This document shows positions 17,910-25,824 of a DNA stretch of 44,789 nucleotides, in pieces. Origin of the DNA: Deltaproteobacteria bacterium (GTDB taxonomy: Bacteria > Desulfobacterota > Desulfovibrionia > Desulfovibrionales > Desulfovibrionaceae); assembly GCA_031285295.1 (NCBI GenBank), contig JAITWK010000041.1:1-44789 (forward strand), in the 5' to 3' direction. A program made the position numbers and the translations under genes. Under the pieces are notes generated by a model, which had not been told where the DNA came from, made no database searches, and saw only the letters and a list, made by a program, of their open reading frames with translations. Numbering within the stretch: position 1 is the stretch's first letter; the number at the start of each line of letters is the position of its first letter.

Positions 17910-18422
17910 ATGTCAAAAATAATTTACTTGATCGGCGCACGGGCTGCCGGAAAAACCACCATTGGCGGACTCTTGGCCCGTAAGCTGGGGCTGGAGTTTG
18001 CGGATACGGACATCAGCCTGAAAGAAAACGCTGGCCTGAACGTGGCGCAAATTGTCGCAGCCGAGGGCTGGCCCGGCTTTCGCAAACGCGAGAGCGAAAT
18101 TTTGCGTAGCGTGGTGAGCAAACCCAACACCGTGGTAGCCACCGGTGGCGGTATGGTGCTGGCCGAGGAGAATCGCGACTTCATGCGCTCTACCGGCCTG
18201 GTGCTCTTTCTGGCAGCCCCGCCGGAGGTGCTGGCCGCCAGACTGGCCGTGACAACAGAAGACTCACAACGCCCCAGCCTGACCGGGCGATCCATTACCG
18301 AAGAAATGGCGGAAATTGTGCGGGAACGAACCCCGCTTTATAATGCCGCCGCGCATCATCGGCTGGATGCATCAAAAAGCATCGAAGATGTGTTGGCCCA
18401 GGCTTTGGAAGCGATAAAATAA
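17910..18422 (+). CDS. aroL: Shikimate kinase
   Basis: This 170-residue P-loop kinase phosphorylates shikimate at O3 in aromatic amino-acid synthesis. The Walker A loop GARAAGKTT (8-16), the DTD motif (33-35), WPGFRKRES (shikimate-binding Arg), VATGGGMVL and the lid SQRPSLTGR are all present, with RTPLYNAAAH at the end. The AroL name fits best because of the GARAAGKTT and QRPSLTG forms, but aroK is a possible label. It is probably cotranscribed with the LysR gene. Confidence 0.93.
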   Translation: MSKIIYLIGARAAGKTTIGGLLARKLGLEFADTDISLKENAGLNVAQIVAAEGWPGFRKRESEILRSVVSKPNTVVATGGGMVLAEENRDFMRSTGLVLFLAAPPEVLAARLAVTTEDSQRPSLTGRSITEEMAEIVRERTPLYNAAAHHRLDASKSIEDVLAQALEAIK

Positions 18423-18427
18423 ACCAA

Positions 18428-18463
18428 GCCCTGCCACATATCATTTGTGATACATGACAGGGC
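18428..18463. terminator. Imperfect hairpin between aroL and the cupin gene
   Basis: GCCCTG (18428-18433) pairs with CAGGGC (18458-18463) and the stem continues imperfectly inward. On the minus strand it is followed by a T-rich tract, so it may end the cupin transcript; on the plus strand no T-run follows. Confidence 0.4.
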
Positions 18464-18527
18464 CGAATCAACGCAAAAAAAACCGGATGGCGCAAATATT
18501 GGACAAAAGGCTTGCTTAAAACCGCCC

Positions 18528-18902
18528 CTAGCCAATAACCCCGGACATCATCAGCGGTTCCGTTCCATCATTCTCCAGGCCATGTTCCTCGCCATCATAG
18601 CAAACCGTCACATCACCGGCTTTCACCCGGATTTGGCGGCTGACCCCGTTGGCGTCCCGGCAGCTATACATGCCGCTGCCGCTGATAATCACATACACTT
18701 CCGCATCGCCCACATGCTTATGCATCCCGACAGATGAACCGGGCAGCAGAATATTCACGCCAACCTTGGCAAAAGGGCTGCCCGGCGTGGCGTTTGCCTC
18801 GCCCACAGCTGTCCGCCAAAGGGCCGACCCTTTGCCGCCGCGCATTTGCTGCATCTCCACAGGCTGTATCGCATCCAGTAAAAAAATATGACGTTCGCTC
18901 AT
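18528..18902 (-). CDS. Small cupin-domain protein
   Basis: This 124-residue protein is a single cupin barrel. Motif 1 appears as the VGMHKHVGDAEVYVIISGSG strand pair with metal-ligand histidines and Glu; motif 2 appears as VKAGDVTVCYDGEEHGLEN. Such proteins bind a metal and act as isomerases, dioxygenases or sugar-binding regulators; this one cannot be assigned more closely. AAGGATGG precedes the ATG. It stands alone, convergent with aroL and divergent from the porin. Confidence 0.85.
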   Translation of the reverse strand: MSERHIFLLDAIQPVEMQQMRGGKGSALWRTAVGEANATPGSPFAKVGVNILLPGSSVGMHKHVGDAEVYVIISGSGMYSCRDANGVSRQIRVKAGDVTVCYDGEEHGLENDGTEPLMMSGVIG

Positions 18903-19126
18903 GATTTTCCATCCTTAATTTTGTTCATGATTTTATACCGTATTGCGACAATCCGTAAAAATCAAGGCAAAGATCATATTCTTATATTGTCATTAGAAAT
19001 TATTGTTGTTACCGAAAGGTTGTAAGCACGTATTTGAGCCCTGAACGTGCAGTTGCGCAGCCGCGCAGTCGCGCCAACGCCTAAATGCGTAACGCGCAAT
19101 CAATTTATCACAAAAAGGAAGGACAC

Positions 19127-20557
19127 ATGAAACGCCTGACCTCCCTGTTCATGGCCCTCTGCCTGGTTCTGGGCTCCGCCGTCTCTGCCGGAGCCTTTGA
19201 AGTGCAGGTTTCGGGCAGCATGGAATTCGCCTTCGGTTATCATAACAACATCTTCGTTGATGAAGAGGCTGACGATGGTGCCGCTGAGCGCACCTACGCC
19301 GCCCAGCGTATCAGACTGCTCATCGAGCTTATCGCCAGCGAAAACCTGCGCGGCGTGTTTCAATTTACGGTTGGCGATTTCGCCGAATGGGGCGCGGCCG
19401 GACAAGCCCAAATGTATAGCGGAACCAACGATGACAACAGCGGCCCCCCGTTTCAGGTGCGCCAGGCCTATATTGACTGGCAGGTGCCGGATACCGCCCT
19501 GCGCGTAAAAATGGGCTTCCAGCAGCTCACGCTGCCTTACGCCAATTTCGGCAACCCGATTTTTGATACCAGCGTGGCCGCCGTAGTGACCAACGCCAGC
19601 CTCACAGACAATGCCAGCCTGACCGCCTTCTGGGCGCGTCCGTTCCAGACCAACGCCCTCGGCACGGGTGATGCCGCACATAACAACCTGACCGACATGT
19701 TTGGCCTGGTATTCGACTACAGCGGCGAGATATTCTCCGTATCGCCCTGGGCCTTGTACGCCAAGCTCGGCAATAACTCCGGCTGGTATGAGAGCAACAT
19801 CAATTTTACCGGCATGGCCGATCCTGTTGATCCTCTTTTGGACCCAACATACGGCCCAAGCGTTAATGAAAATAGCGACCTCTTCGCATTCGGCCTGGCT
19901 CTGACACATACCCCCACGGATGCCCTGACCATAAAGTTTGACGGTATGTACGGCCAAATATCCGATGATGGCGACAGAGACTATAAGGCGGGCGGCTACT
20001 GGCTTGCTCTGGGGGTTGATTACGAGCTGGACTGGGGTACTCCCGGCATTTTCGCCTGGTACGCTTCCGGCGACGATGCCGATGATCTGGCAGACAACGA
20101 AACCGGACGTCTCCCCGGCATCGGCCTTGACGGTTCAGTATGGGCTTCCAGCTTCGGTTTTTACGGCTCCCAGAGCATCGGTTACGATGGCGCTTTAAAC
20201 CCCACCGGAGCCGGAACCTGGGGGGTGGGCCTGCAAATCGCTGATATGTCCTTTGTGGAAGACCTGAGCCACACCGCCCGCATACTTTACTGGCAGGGTA
20301 CCAACGACGACGAAATCGGCAAGGCCACCTACGCCGGACCGGAGCCGCTTTCTCTCTATGGCATGCGTGAAGTTCTCTACCTGACCACAGAAGACAGCGT
20401 GATCGAAGTAAACTTCAACACCAATTACCAGATTTACGAAAACCTTACCGCTGCCCTGGAACTTGGCTACATGTATCTTAACGCCGACAGCGACCTGAAC
20501 AAAAACCGTGAAGAAAGCGCCTACAGCGCCATGATGCTTTTTATCTACGCATTTTAA
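19127..20557 (+). CDS. Outer-membrane homotrimeric porin, Desulfovibrio type
   Basis: This 476-residue precursor starts MKRLTSLFMALCLVLGSAVS and has a signal-peptidase site after AGA (about residue 22). The mature chain begins FEVQVSGSMEFAFGYHNNIF and alternates aromatic and polar residues as in beta barrels, ending ...AMMLFIYAF with the C-terminal Phe recognised by the Bam machinery. This family is abundant in Desulfovibrio and is the best lineage marker here. ATG 19127 is chosen over 19085 because AAGGAAGG precedes it and the signal peptide begins there. The gene has its own terminator. The leader at 19040-19090 is rich in GCGCAG/GCGC words. Confidence 0.9.
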   Translation: MKRLTSLFMALCLVLGSAVSAGAFEVQVSGSMEFAFGYHNNIFVDEEADDGAAERTYAAQRIRLLIELIASENLRGVFQFTVGDFAEWGAAGQAQMYSGTNDDNSGPPFQVRQAYIDWQVPDTALRVKMGFQQLTLPYANFGNPIFDTSVAAVVTNASLTDNASLTAFWARPFQTNALGTGDAAHNNLTDMFGLVFDYSGEIFSVSPWALYAKLGNNSGWYESNINFTGMADPVDPLLDPTYGPSVNENSDLFAFGLALTHTPTDALTIKFDGMYGQISDDGDRDYKAGGYWLALGVDYELDWGTPGIFAWYASGDDADDLADNETGRLPGIGLDGSVWASSFGFYGSQSIGYDGALNPTGAGTWGVGLQIADMSFVEDLSHTARILYWQGTNDDEIGKATYAGPEPLSLYGMREVLYLTTEDSVIEVNFNTNYQIYENLTAALELGYMYLNADSDLNKNREESAYSAMMLFIYAF

Positions 20558-20590
20558 AAACGGTTCCGCTTAAAACTTGTCAGCATGAAA

Positions 20591-20617
20591 AGACCGGACT
20601 CAGGCCCGGTCTTTTTT
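20591..20617 (+). terminator. Rho-independent terminator of the porin gene
   Basis: AGACCGG (20591-20597) pairs with CCGGTCT (20606-20612) and is followed by a T-run. It lies about 35 bases after the porin stop. Confidence 0.88.
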
Positions 20618-20682
20618 GCGTTCAGGTAACAACTTAAAACGTTAAGAATGATGGAAAACCCGTAACTTCACCTGACACGCGG

Positions 20683-21048
20683 TTACTGCTTGTTTGGCGT
20701 GTTGGCGTTATCGTCACGGCGGTTGGTGTTGTCTGTGCGAAAGACCTCAGGATCGTTTGGGCTGCGTTTGCGCAAACTTTTGCCGTAATCGGGGCTTGGG
20801 GGCGGACTATGTCTGCCCTGTTCCCAGCCGGAACCACCCGGACCGGACAAGCTGTGCGAGCCAAATGAGCCGGACGCGCCGGGTGAACTGTAAGAGCCTG
20901 GCGCGGCGGCAAGCTCTGTTCCGGCGGCCAGGGGCATCAGTGCGCTTGTCTGCACGGTAGCAGCAAGAGCCATACCGACGGCCTGAGCCGTAAGCGCCAA
21001 AACCAGCACACCACAAGCGCAAACCATCCATTTTTTTGTCTTGCTCAT
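20683..21048 (-). CDS. Small secreted protein, unknown function
   Basis: This 121-residue protein has an N-terminal signal peptide (KTKKWMVCACGVLVLALTAQ, hydrophobic to about 30). The mature part is low-complexity, rich in Gly, Ser and Pro, then in charged and Asn residues (FRTDNTNRRDDNANTPNKQ). I recognise no family. It is probably a disordered periplasmic or envelope protein. Expression is plausible but the ribosome site is poor. Confidence 0.5.
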   Translation of the reverse strand: MSKTKKWMVCACGVLVLALTAQAVGMALAATVQTSALMPLAAGTELAAAPGSYSSPGASGSFGSHSLSGPGGSGWEQGRHSPPPSPDYGKSLRKRSPNDPEVFRTDNTNRRDDNANTPNKQ

Positions 21049-21174
21049 AGTAACAGGATAAGCATTTTTCAGCGAATTTTGTCAACCGCGTTACAGTGTT
21101 TACAGGCAGTCCCTCAGCCTTGGCGCTTGACCGCAAACACTTCGCGTATTACAAACGAATACAAGGAGATGGTC

Positions 21175-21471
21175 ATGCAAAAACAAAGCAAAGAAATTCC
21201 ATCCACAGTGCGCTTGGGAATCGAACTGGACACTCGGGTGGATGAACTGTGCGAAGAGATGGATATTACCAAATCCGCTTTCATTCGTAATGCCGTCCGC
21301 CATTTTGTGGCCAGGCAGAGCCATATTGATACGCTGATTCAGTCCGCCCGCGTTGCCGAAGCCGATTTTCAACGCACCGGACTTGGAGTGCCGTGGGAAG
21401 AGGTGAAAAGCTGGCTGAACAACTGGGGGACACCTGGACAGCCGCCCCTTGCGCGAAAAATGCAAGGTTAA
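21175..21471 (+). CDS. Ribbon-helix-helix (CopG/ParD-type) antitoxin
   Basis: This 98-residue protein has an N-terminal ribbon-helix-helix: the strand STVRLGIEL (10-18) and helices DTRVDELCEEM and TKSAFIRNAVRHFVARQ. These proteins dimerise and bind their own operator through the strand. The C-terminal half is expected to bind the toxin. ATG 21175 is set by AAGGAG at 21163-21168; earlier in-frame ATGs at 21079 and 21169 are badly placed. The next gene follows after 2 bases. Confidence 0.85.
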   Translation: MQKQSKEIPSTVRLGIELDTRVDELCEEMDITKSAFIRNAVRHFVARQSHIDTLIQSARVAEADFQRTGLGVPWEEVKSWLNNWGTPGQPPLARKMQG

Positions 21472-21473
21472 GC

Positions 21474-21797
21474 ATGGCTGAAATTATCCTGTCGAAAAAT
21501 GCGCTGGATGATCTGAAACGGCTGCACGACTTTCTTGTGGCTATGGACGCCGAAGCCGCCAAGAGAGCTGGTCGAACGATAGCCGCCCATATAACCCGCC
21601 TGAAAAAATATCCTGAGCTTGTTCCGGCGATTCAGGAAAAATATCGAATTCTTTCAATTCCTTTTGGTAAATATGGCTATAGTGTTGCGTATACATATTA
21701 TACTGACGTTGATACCGTTCTAATCCTCGGAATAAAACATCAAAAGGAAGAATTTTTCCCGTTTGAACTGGCAAATCTGCCCGATTCCGAAAATTAA
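21474..21797 (+). CDS. RelE/ParE-family toxin
   Basis: This 107-residue toxin of the RelE/ParE fold (AEIILSKNALDDLKRLHDFL, then YRILSIPFGKYGYSVAYTYY and TVLILGIKHQKEEF) is paired with the RHH antitoxin just upstream. ParE members inhibit gyrase; the pairing with an RHH antitoxin favours a ParDE assignment. It is convergent with the XRE-cupin gene. It is a different family branch from the ParE-like toxin at 2342. Confidence 0.85.
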   Translation: MAEIILSKNALDDLKRLHDFLVAMDAEAAKRAGRTIAAHITRLKKYPELVPAIQEKYRILSIPFGKYGYSVAYTYYTDVDTVLILGIKHQKEEFFPFELANLPDSEN

Positions 21798-21847
21798 AGT
21801 TTGCGGGTTGTTAACGCAACCGAGTTACCCCCCTGAAGCATTTGCGC

Positions 21848-22456
21848 TTAGTGGCCACTGTTGTCATCATGCAGAGGGTTCGGCAGGTTCACGGCCAGAA
21901 ACTTGACGATGCGGCTGGTACGGTTGATCCAGTTGTGATCCACGGAGGAGCGCACCTGCACGCTGTCGCCGGGGTACATGACATCCTCACGATCCTCCAC
22001 GCGCAAGGTAAGGCAACCTTCCAGAACATAAATAAACTCCTCGCCCTGATGACTGTACATCACCAGCGGCTGCCTGGTCGGCTCTTCCGAGGGCAGCAAC
22101 TGGTACAGCCTGGGCAGAAAATTGAAGCCGGACGGATCATGACTGAGGATGGCCTGCACAATGCCGGGCGCGAATTGGGCGTGTTCCAGTTCAAAACTGC
22201 GCACCACCGCCGATTGCGCGTCAGCCGCCCTGCCGCTACCCGTCTGACTGCCGCCAAGAGCCAGAAAACTGGAAATATTGCAGTCCAGTGCCGTTGCCAC
22301 CCTGGAGAGCGAATCAAGGGCAATGGTTGAGCGACCGCGCTCCAGTTGCGAAAGAAAGCCGGTGGAAAGACCACTTTTGCCGCTGAGTTGCTTGAGCGTG
22401 TAATTTTTTTCCTGACGCAACTGCTTTATTTTTTTACCAATAAGAGTCTTTTCCAT
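21848..22456 (-). CDS. XRE-cupin transcriptional regulator
   Basis: This 202-residue protein has an XRE helix-turn-helix (residues about 8-62, KQLSGKSGLSTGFLSQLERG) and a C-terminal cupin (about 110-190: YSHQGEEFIYVLEGCLTLRV and MYPGDSVQVRSSVDHNWINR, with the His/Glu ligand pattern). This is the SutR/PuuR type, which senses a small metabolite in the cupin. It is divergent from a 620-base region that carries two identical ATGAA-N5-TTCAT dyads, which are good candidates for its operators. Confidence 0.9.
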   Translation of the reverse strand: MEKTLIGKKIKQLRQEKNYTLKQLSGKSGLSTGFLSQLERGRSTIALDSLSRVATALDCNISSFLALGGSQTGSGRAADAQSAVVRSFELEHAQFAPGIVQAILSHDPSGFNFLPRLYQLLPSEEPTRQPLVMYSHQGEEFIYVLEGCLTLRVEDREDVMYPGDSVQVRSSVDHNWINRTSRIVKFLAVNLPNPLHDDNSGH

Positions 22457-22584
22457 TGCGTATTCCTTCCGGGCTGTACTTTCACGAGCATCCTGCCAAA
22501 AAATAAAAGTTAATACTTCATTTACTACACAAGGCGGTTTTCCACAACTTCCGTTGGCTTAAAGCCTAGCCCAAACTCAAAATC

Positions 22585-22704
22585 ATGAACCCCGTTCATT
22601 GCTCTTTGTTTTTTCATTGTTAATTTTTTTCATAAACAAATTGACAAGCCAACAACACCCGACTACTTTTAACCACAAAATTCAAAATAATGAATTTTCT
22701 TCAT
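22585..22704. promoter_or_regulatory. Two ATGAA-N5-TTCAT operator-like dyads
   Basis: Perfect inverted repeats ATGAA-N5-TTCAT occur at 22585-22599 and 22690-22704. Their centres are 105 bp apart, close to ten helical turns, and they flank the TTGACA promoter. They lie 130-250 bp upstream of the XRE-cupin gene. The arrangement suits a dimeric regulator binding both sites on the same helix face; whether it is that protein is inference. Confidence 0.55.
22641..22669 (+). promoter_or_regulatory. Sigma70-like promoter
   Basis: A perfect -35 TTGACA (22641-22646) is followed after 17 bases by TACTTT (22664-22669) as a weak -10. Transcription would start near 22676 and run toward the hairpins at 22816 and 22960. 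Confidence 0.4.
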
Positions 22705-22995
22705 CGACCTTTCAAATAATTCAGACAATAATTATATAAAACTATCTGGAGGGGCGCCTCCCTTCCAGACCTCCCTGCGCAGGAACACCCCCCTGTTTCT
22801 GCGCAGATCAGGAGACCTCCGGGGCCAGGAGCAAAACTCCTGGCCCCGGAGGCATTAATTGAATATAAAAATTGTGAAAGTGGAACTGCTTGCAGACTAT
22901 CAGTGCGCGTATATCAAGTAGCGAAAAATTTAATTTTTTCAGGATCAGGTTAATTTTTTGCCCTCCGGGATCAATCTCCCGAAGGGCTATTTTGT
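22676..22995 (+). ncRNA. Candidate structured non-coding RNA
   Basis: The interval from the predicted promoter to the terminator-like hairpin at 22960-22995 has no gene. It contains small stems (GGAGG/CCTCC at 22748-22761, CTGCGCAG repeats near 22775 and 22799) and the 16-bp perfect hairpin. Together these look like a short transcript of about 320 nt. No known RNA family is recognised, and no transcription data exist, so this stays a hypothesis. Confidence 0.25.
22816..22852. other. 16-bp perfect hairpin
   Basis: CCTCCGGGGCCAGGAG (22816-22831) and its exact complement (22837-22852) flank a 5-base loop (CAAAA). No T-run follows on either strand, so it is not a standard terminator. It may be an RNA stabiliser, attenuator or extragenic repeat. 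Confidence 0.8.
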
Positions 22996-22996
22996 T
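22960..22996 (+). terminator. Terminator-like hairpin
   Basis: GCCCTCCGGGA (22960-22970) pairs with TCCCGAAGGGC (22976-22986) with a single mismatch and is followed by TATTTTGTTT. It ends whatever is transcribed on the plus strand here, although no coding gene precedes it. Confidence 0.6.
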
Positions 22997-23078
22997 TATG
23001 CGCAAAAGCAAGGTTCTAAGCTAAAAACCTCAAACACAGGAACTTGCCAAAGAAAGTATTAATAGCTATGCATGATTT

Positions 23079-23327
23079 ATGAATATTTCTCCTAAAAAAG
23101 TATGGTTTGATGCTGACAATATGTGGGTGGAACTTAACGATGCCCGCGTAATTGGAGTTCCATTAACATGGTTTCCGCGCCTTCTTGATGCCGAAGAATC
23201 TGAACTCTCGCAATACGAGCTTAGCCCAAGCGGAATACACTGGGAAAAGTTGGATGAAGATATTTCCGTTGCCGGACTTCTTGCAGGCCATGGCGATATG
23301 ACAAAACGCCCAAAAATTGCGGCCTAG
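23079..23327 (+). CDS. DUF2442-domain protein
   Basis: This 82-residue protein has the DUF2442 pattern: a two-strand start (KKVWFDADNMWVELND), then the VIGVPLTWFPRLLDA loop, and SGIHWEKLDEDISVAGLLAG near the end. The family is small, of unknown function, and often lies next to a DUF4160 gene; none is intact here. It is followed by a strong bidirectional terminator. Confidence 0.82.
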   Translation: MNISPKKVWFDADNMWVELNDARVIGVPLTWFPRLLDAEESELSQYELSPSGIHWEKLDEDISVAGLLAGHGDMTKRPKIAA

Positions 23328-23380
23328 CGGAATTGAGGACGCCTCTTGGCATTGATAAAATTTCCGGCATCAGCAAAAAA

Positions 23381-23418
23381 AGCAACACCCCCATACCAGA
23401 AGGGTGTTGCTTTTTTTT
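23381..23418. terminator. Bidirectional rho-independent terminator
   Basis: AGCAACACCC (23381-23390) pairs perfectly with GGGTGTTGCT (23402-23411). T8 follows on the plus strand and an A-run precedes it, giving a T-run for the minus strand. It separates the DUF2442 gene from the convergent chemotaxis receptor gene. Confidence 0.9.
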
Positions 23419-23474
23419 GCTTCTTGAAGCAGCGAAATGCCACTTTTGCCCTTTACGGCTAAACCAAACTATCC

Positions 23475-25495
23475 TTAGTGCCGCAAAGAGTCCACCAGGG
23501 TTTGCAAGTCACGCGCCTGACTGTTGAGGTCGGTTACGGCTGCCGATGCCTGACTCATGATCTCGGCGGTTTCAACAGCAATGCTGTTAATGCCGGTCAG
23601 GGAGGTGGCAATTTCTTCACTGGCGGCGGATTGCTGTTCCGCAGCGGTGGCAATGCCGCGCACCTGATCCGCCGCGTGCGTGGCCTCATTAACGATATCC
23701 TTGAGCGACTCGCCGGATTTATGCACAAGTTCGGTGGCTTTACCAAGGTTGGCCGTGGTCAGATCAACGGCCTCAACACTTTTCCGCGCACCTTGCTGGA
23801 TGCCGGAAATGGCGGTACCCACTTCTTTGGTGGCGGTCATGGTCTTTTCCGCCAGTTTGCGCACTTCATCAGCCACAACAGCAAAACCGCGTCCGGCATC
23901 CCCGGCCCGCGCGGCTTCAATGGCGGCGTTCAGGGCCAGCAGGTTGGTCTGATCCGCTATGTCGCTGATCACCGTCATGATTTTACCAATCGCTTCGGCC
24001 TGTACGCTCAACTCGCCCATGGTCCCGCGCAGGGCTGAAGTATCTTCCTCAACCGCGCGGATAGCCTTTACCGATTGCTCCACAATAGTTTCACCGGCAT
24101 GAGCGTTGGTTTTGGCGTGATCCGAAGCTTCCGCCGCCATACTGGCATTGCGGGCAACTTCCAGCACCGAGGCGTTCATTTCTTCCATGGCAACGGAGGA
24201 TTCCGTTACCTGCTCACGCTGCCGGTCCGAACTGCCGCTGGCCTGGCGCACCTGAGCGGAAAGCTGTTCCGTAGCGGCAGTAAGGCGGGAAACAACCTGC
24301 TGCACATTTTCCGCTGTTTCCAAAATCGCTTTTTGAGTCTGCTCGGCTTTTTCGGTGGCGATTTTAGCTTCAGTCAAAGCCTCTGCGGTGCGCAGGGCTT
24401 CCATCTCGCATTCTTTGCTTTTGGCGTCCGCTTCCGCAATTTTCTCTTTCAGATTGCTGACCATGCTGGTCAAAGCCCTGGTAAGAACCCCAACTTCATC
24501 CTTGCTGTCGGAACTGAGCGTGCGATCAAGGTTACCGGCGGCAACGGCTTCGGCATAACCGGTAGCGGCCTGCAAAGGACGGGAGATCGCGCGCGCCACA
24601 ACAATACCGGCAAAAATCAGGATAAGGCCCAACACAACGCCTACACCAATGAAAAAGAAGATGATGTTCTGTTGCGCTGCCTCAATATTGGCGCGGGAAA
24701 GGCCGACAAAGAACATACCCGCGTTTTTGCCGGTCATATCCTTCCATACCCAGTACGAGGTATCGTATTCTTCGCCGTTAATCAGATTGCGGGTAATAAC
24801 CGGCTGGCCCTGACCCATAACCTGATTGTAAATTTCCGCATTGTCCAGGGGTGTATCAATAAAAGGCTTTCCATCACGCATCACCGTGGTGCTGACGCGT
24901 ATGTCGCCAAGAAAAATAGTGCTTTCCACACCCAGGGCTTCTTTTATTCTGGCGACAAATTTACCGGAGCTTAAAGCCTCGCCCAAAATAACCGCGCCAC
25001 TATCTGACCGTTATAGCGGATAGGCGAACCGGAAGCCAAAGTCATCTTCACCGCGTTGCCCGGCTCCAGCCCTACAACAACCCGGCCATCCCTAAGCGGC
25101 ACGGCGGAACTGATTCTGCTTGGCGGCAACACGTCACCGGCCTGATCGGTATGTCCTCTGACCAGTACTTTGCTGGAAGCATCAATGATGGTGATCATTT
25201 CGATGGATCTTTTACCCACCAGTGACCTGGCTATTGCCTTCAAAGTATCCATATCGCCTTCAGCCAAAGCGCGGGCAAGCTCTTCATCGCGCATAATCAT
25301 GGCACTGAGGGTTTCCTGCGTTTGTATGCTGCTTTGCACTATTTCCTGCGCGGCTTTGGTATTGGATATCAACTGCTCACGCGCCTGTTGATCTGATGAA
25401 GAGGAGAATAAAAAATAGGCCGTTATGCCCAAGAGGGAAACCAACAGAATAACAGTAAATGTGACAAGAAGAGTTAACTTTCTGGAGATTGGCAT
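23475..25495 (-). pseudogene. Methyl-accepting chemotaxis protein split by a one-base deletion
   Basis: Two frames together make one receptor. The upstream piece (25495 down to 24971, 174 residues) has a membrane helix (about 8-30) and most of a periplasmic Cache-like sensor, ending [19 protein letters not shown]. The downstream piece (24986 down to 23475) continues with [20 protein letters not shown], a second membrane helix (its residues 108-131), a HAMP segment ([14 protein letters not shown]) and a full signalling hairpin (tip [20 protein letters not shown]). Restoring one G in GTGG-CGCGG (24996-25000) gives the family-like [12 protein letters not shown] and a single protein of about 673 residues. 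It may be a true mutation, a sequencing error, or a recoded gene. No in-frame start with a good ribosome site precedes the second piece. Confidence 0.85.
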
Positions 25496-25821
25496 ATCAC
25501 CCTGTCCTTGTTGAGATTATAATATAGCAATTATTTTTTAAAAACCGCTATATGCCTTATTTTTTAATTATGCAACAAGGATTATAAATTTTCTTTTGTT
25601 TTTTATTAAAATATACTTGACATAAAAATGTAGACTGATTCTATACGAAAATCTCTTCTACCTTATTTTTTACATGAATTAAAAATCCATTCATCATTCA
25701 GGATCAACACTATTCAAGTGAATTTCTATTAAAATACTCCACATATAATATAATATAAAAAAAAATAGCAAATTAAACACCATATCTTTACTTTTTTTAG
25801 CTTACGCGCTAACATAAAGAT
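25496..25821. other. AT-rich boundary between host receptor gene and prophage repressor
   Basis: These 326 bases hold the divergent promoters of the chemotaxis receptor and the repressor. A TTGACA at 25617-25622 with a CTATAC about 18 bases later may be a promoter toward the repressor. The left edge of the prophage probably lies in or near this interval, but I could not identify an attachment-site repeat because the other end is outside the window. Confidence 0.5.
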
Positions 25822-25824
25822 ATG
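25781..25824 (+). promoter_or_regulatory. Nested inverted repeats across the repressor start codon
   Basis: An outer 10-bp inverted repeat, CATATCTTTA (25781-25790) and TAAAGATATG (25815-25824), encloses an inner one, TTAGC (25797-25801) and GCTAA (25808-25812). The right outer arm ends with the repressor ATG (25822-25824). This could be an autoregulatory operator, or an mRNA hairpin that buries the start codon. Confidence 0.55.

Larger units (their letters stand above)
22457..23078. other. 620-bp structured intergenic region
   Basis: No confident gene was found. It contains two dyad operators, a sigma70-like promoter, a 16-bp perfect hairpin, and a terminator-like hairpin, all listed separately. 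A 20-codon frame starting at TTG 22859 and ending at the stop 22919-22921 (reading NIKIVKVELLADYQCAYIK) resembles the start of a DUF2442 protein, the family of the gene at 23079. It could be a remnant of a second copy, but it is too short to be sure. Confidence 0.6.

Noticed and set aside
22816..22852. The 16-bp hairpin as a rho-independent terminator
   Set aside because: No T-run follows on either strand.
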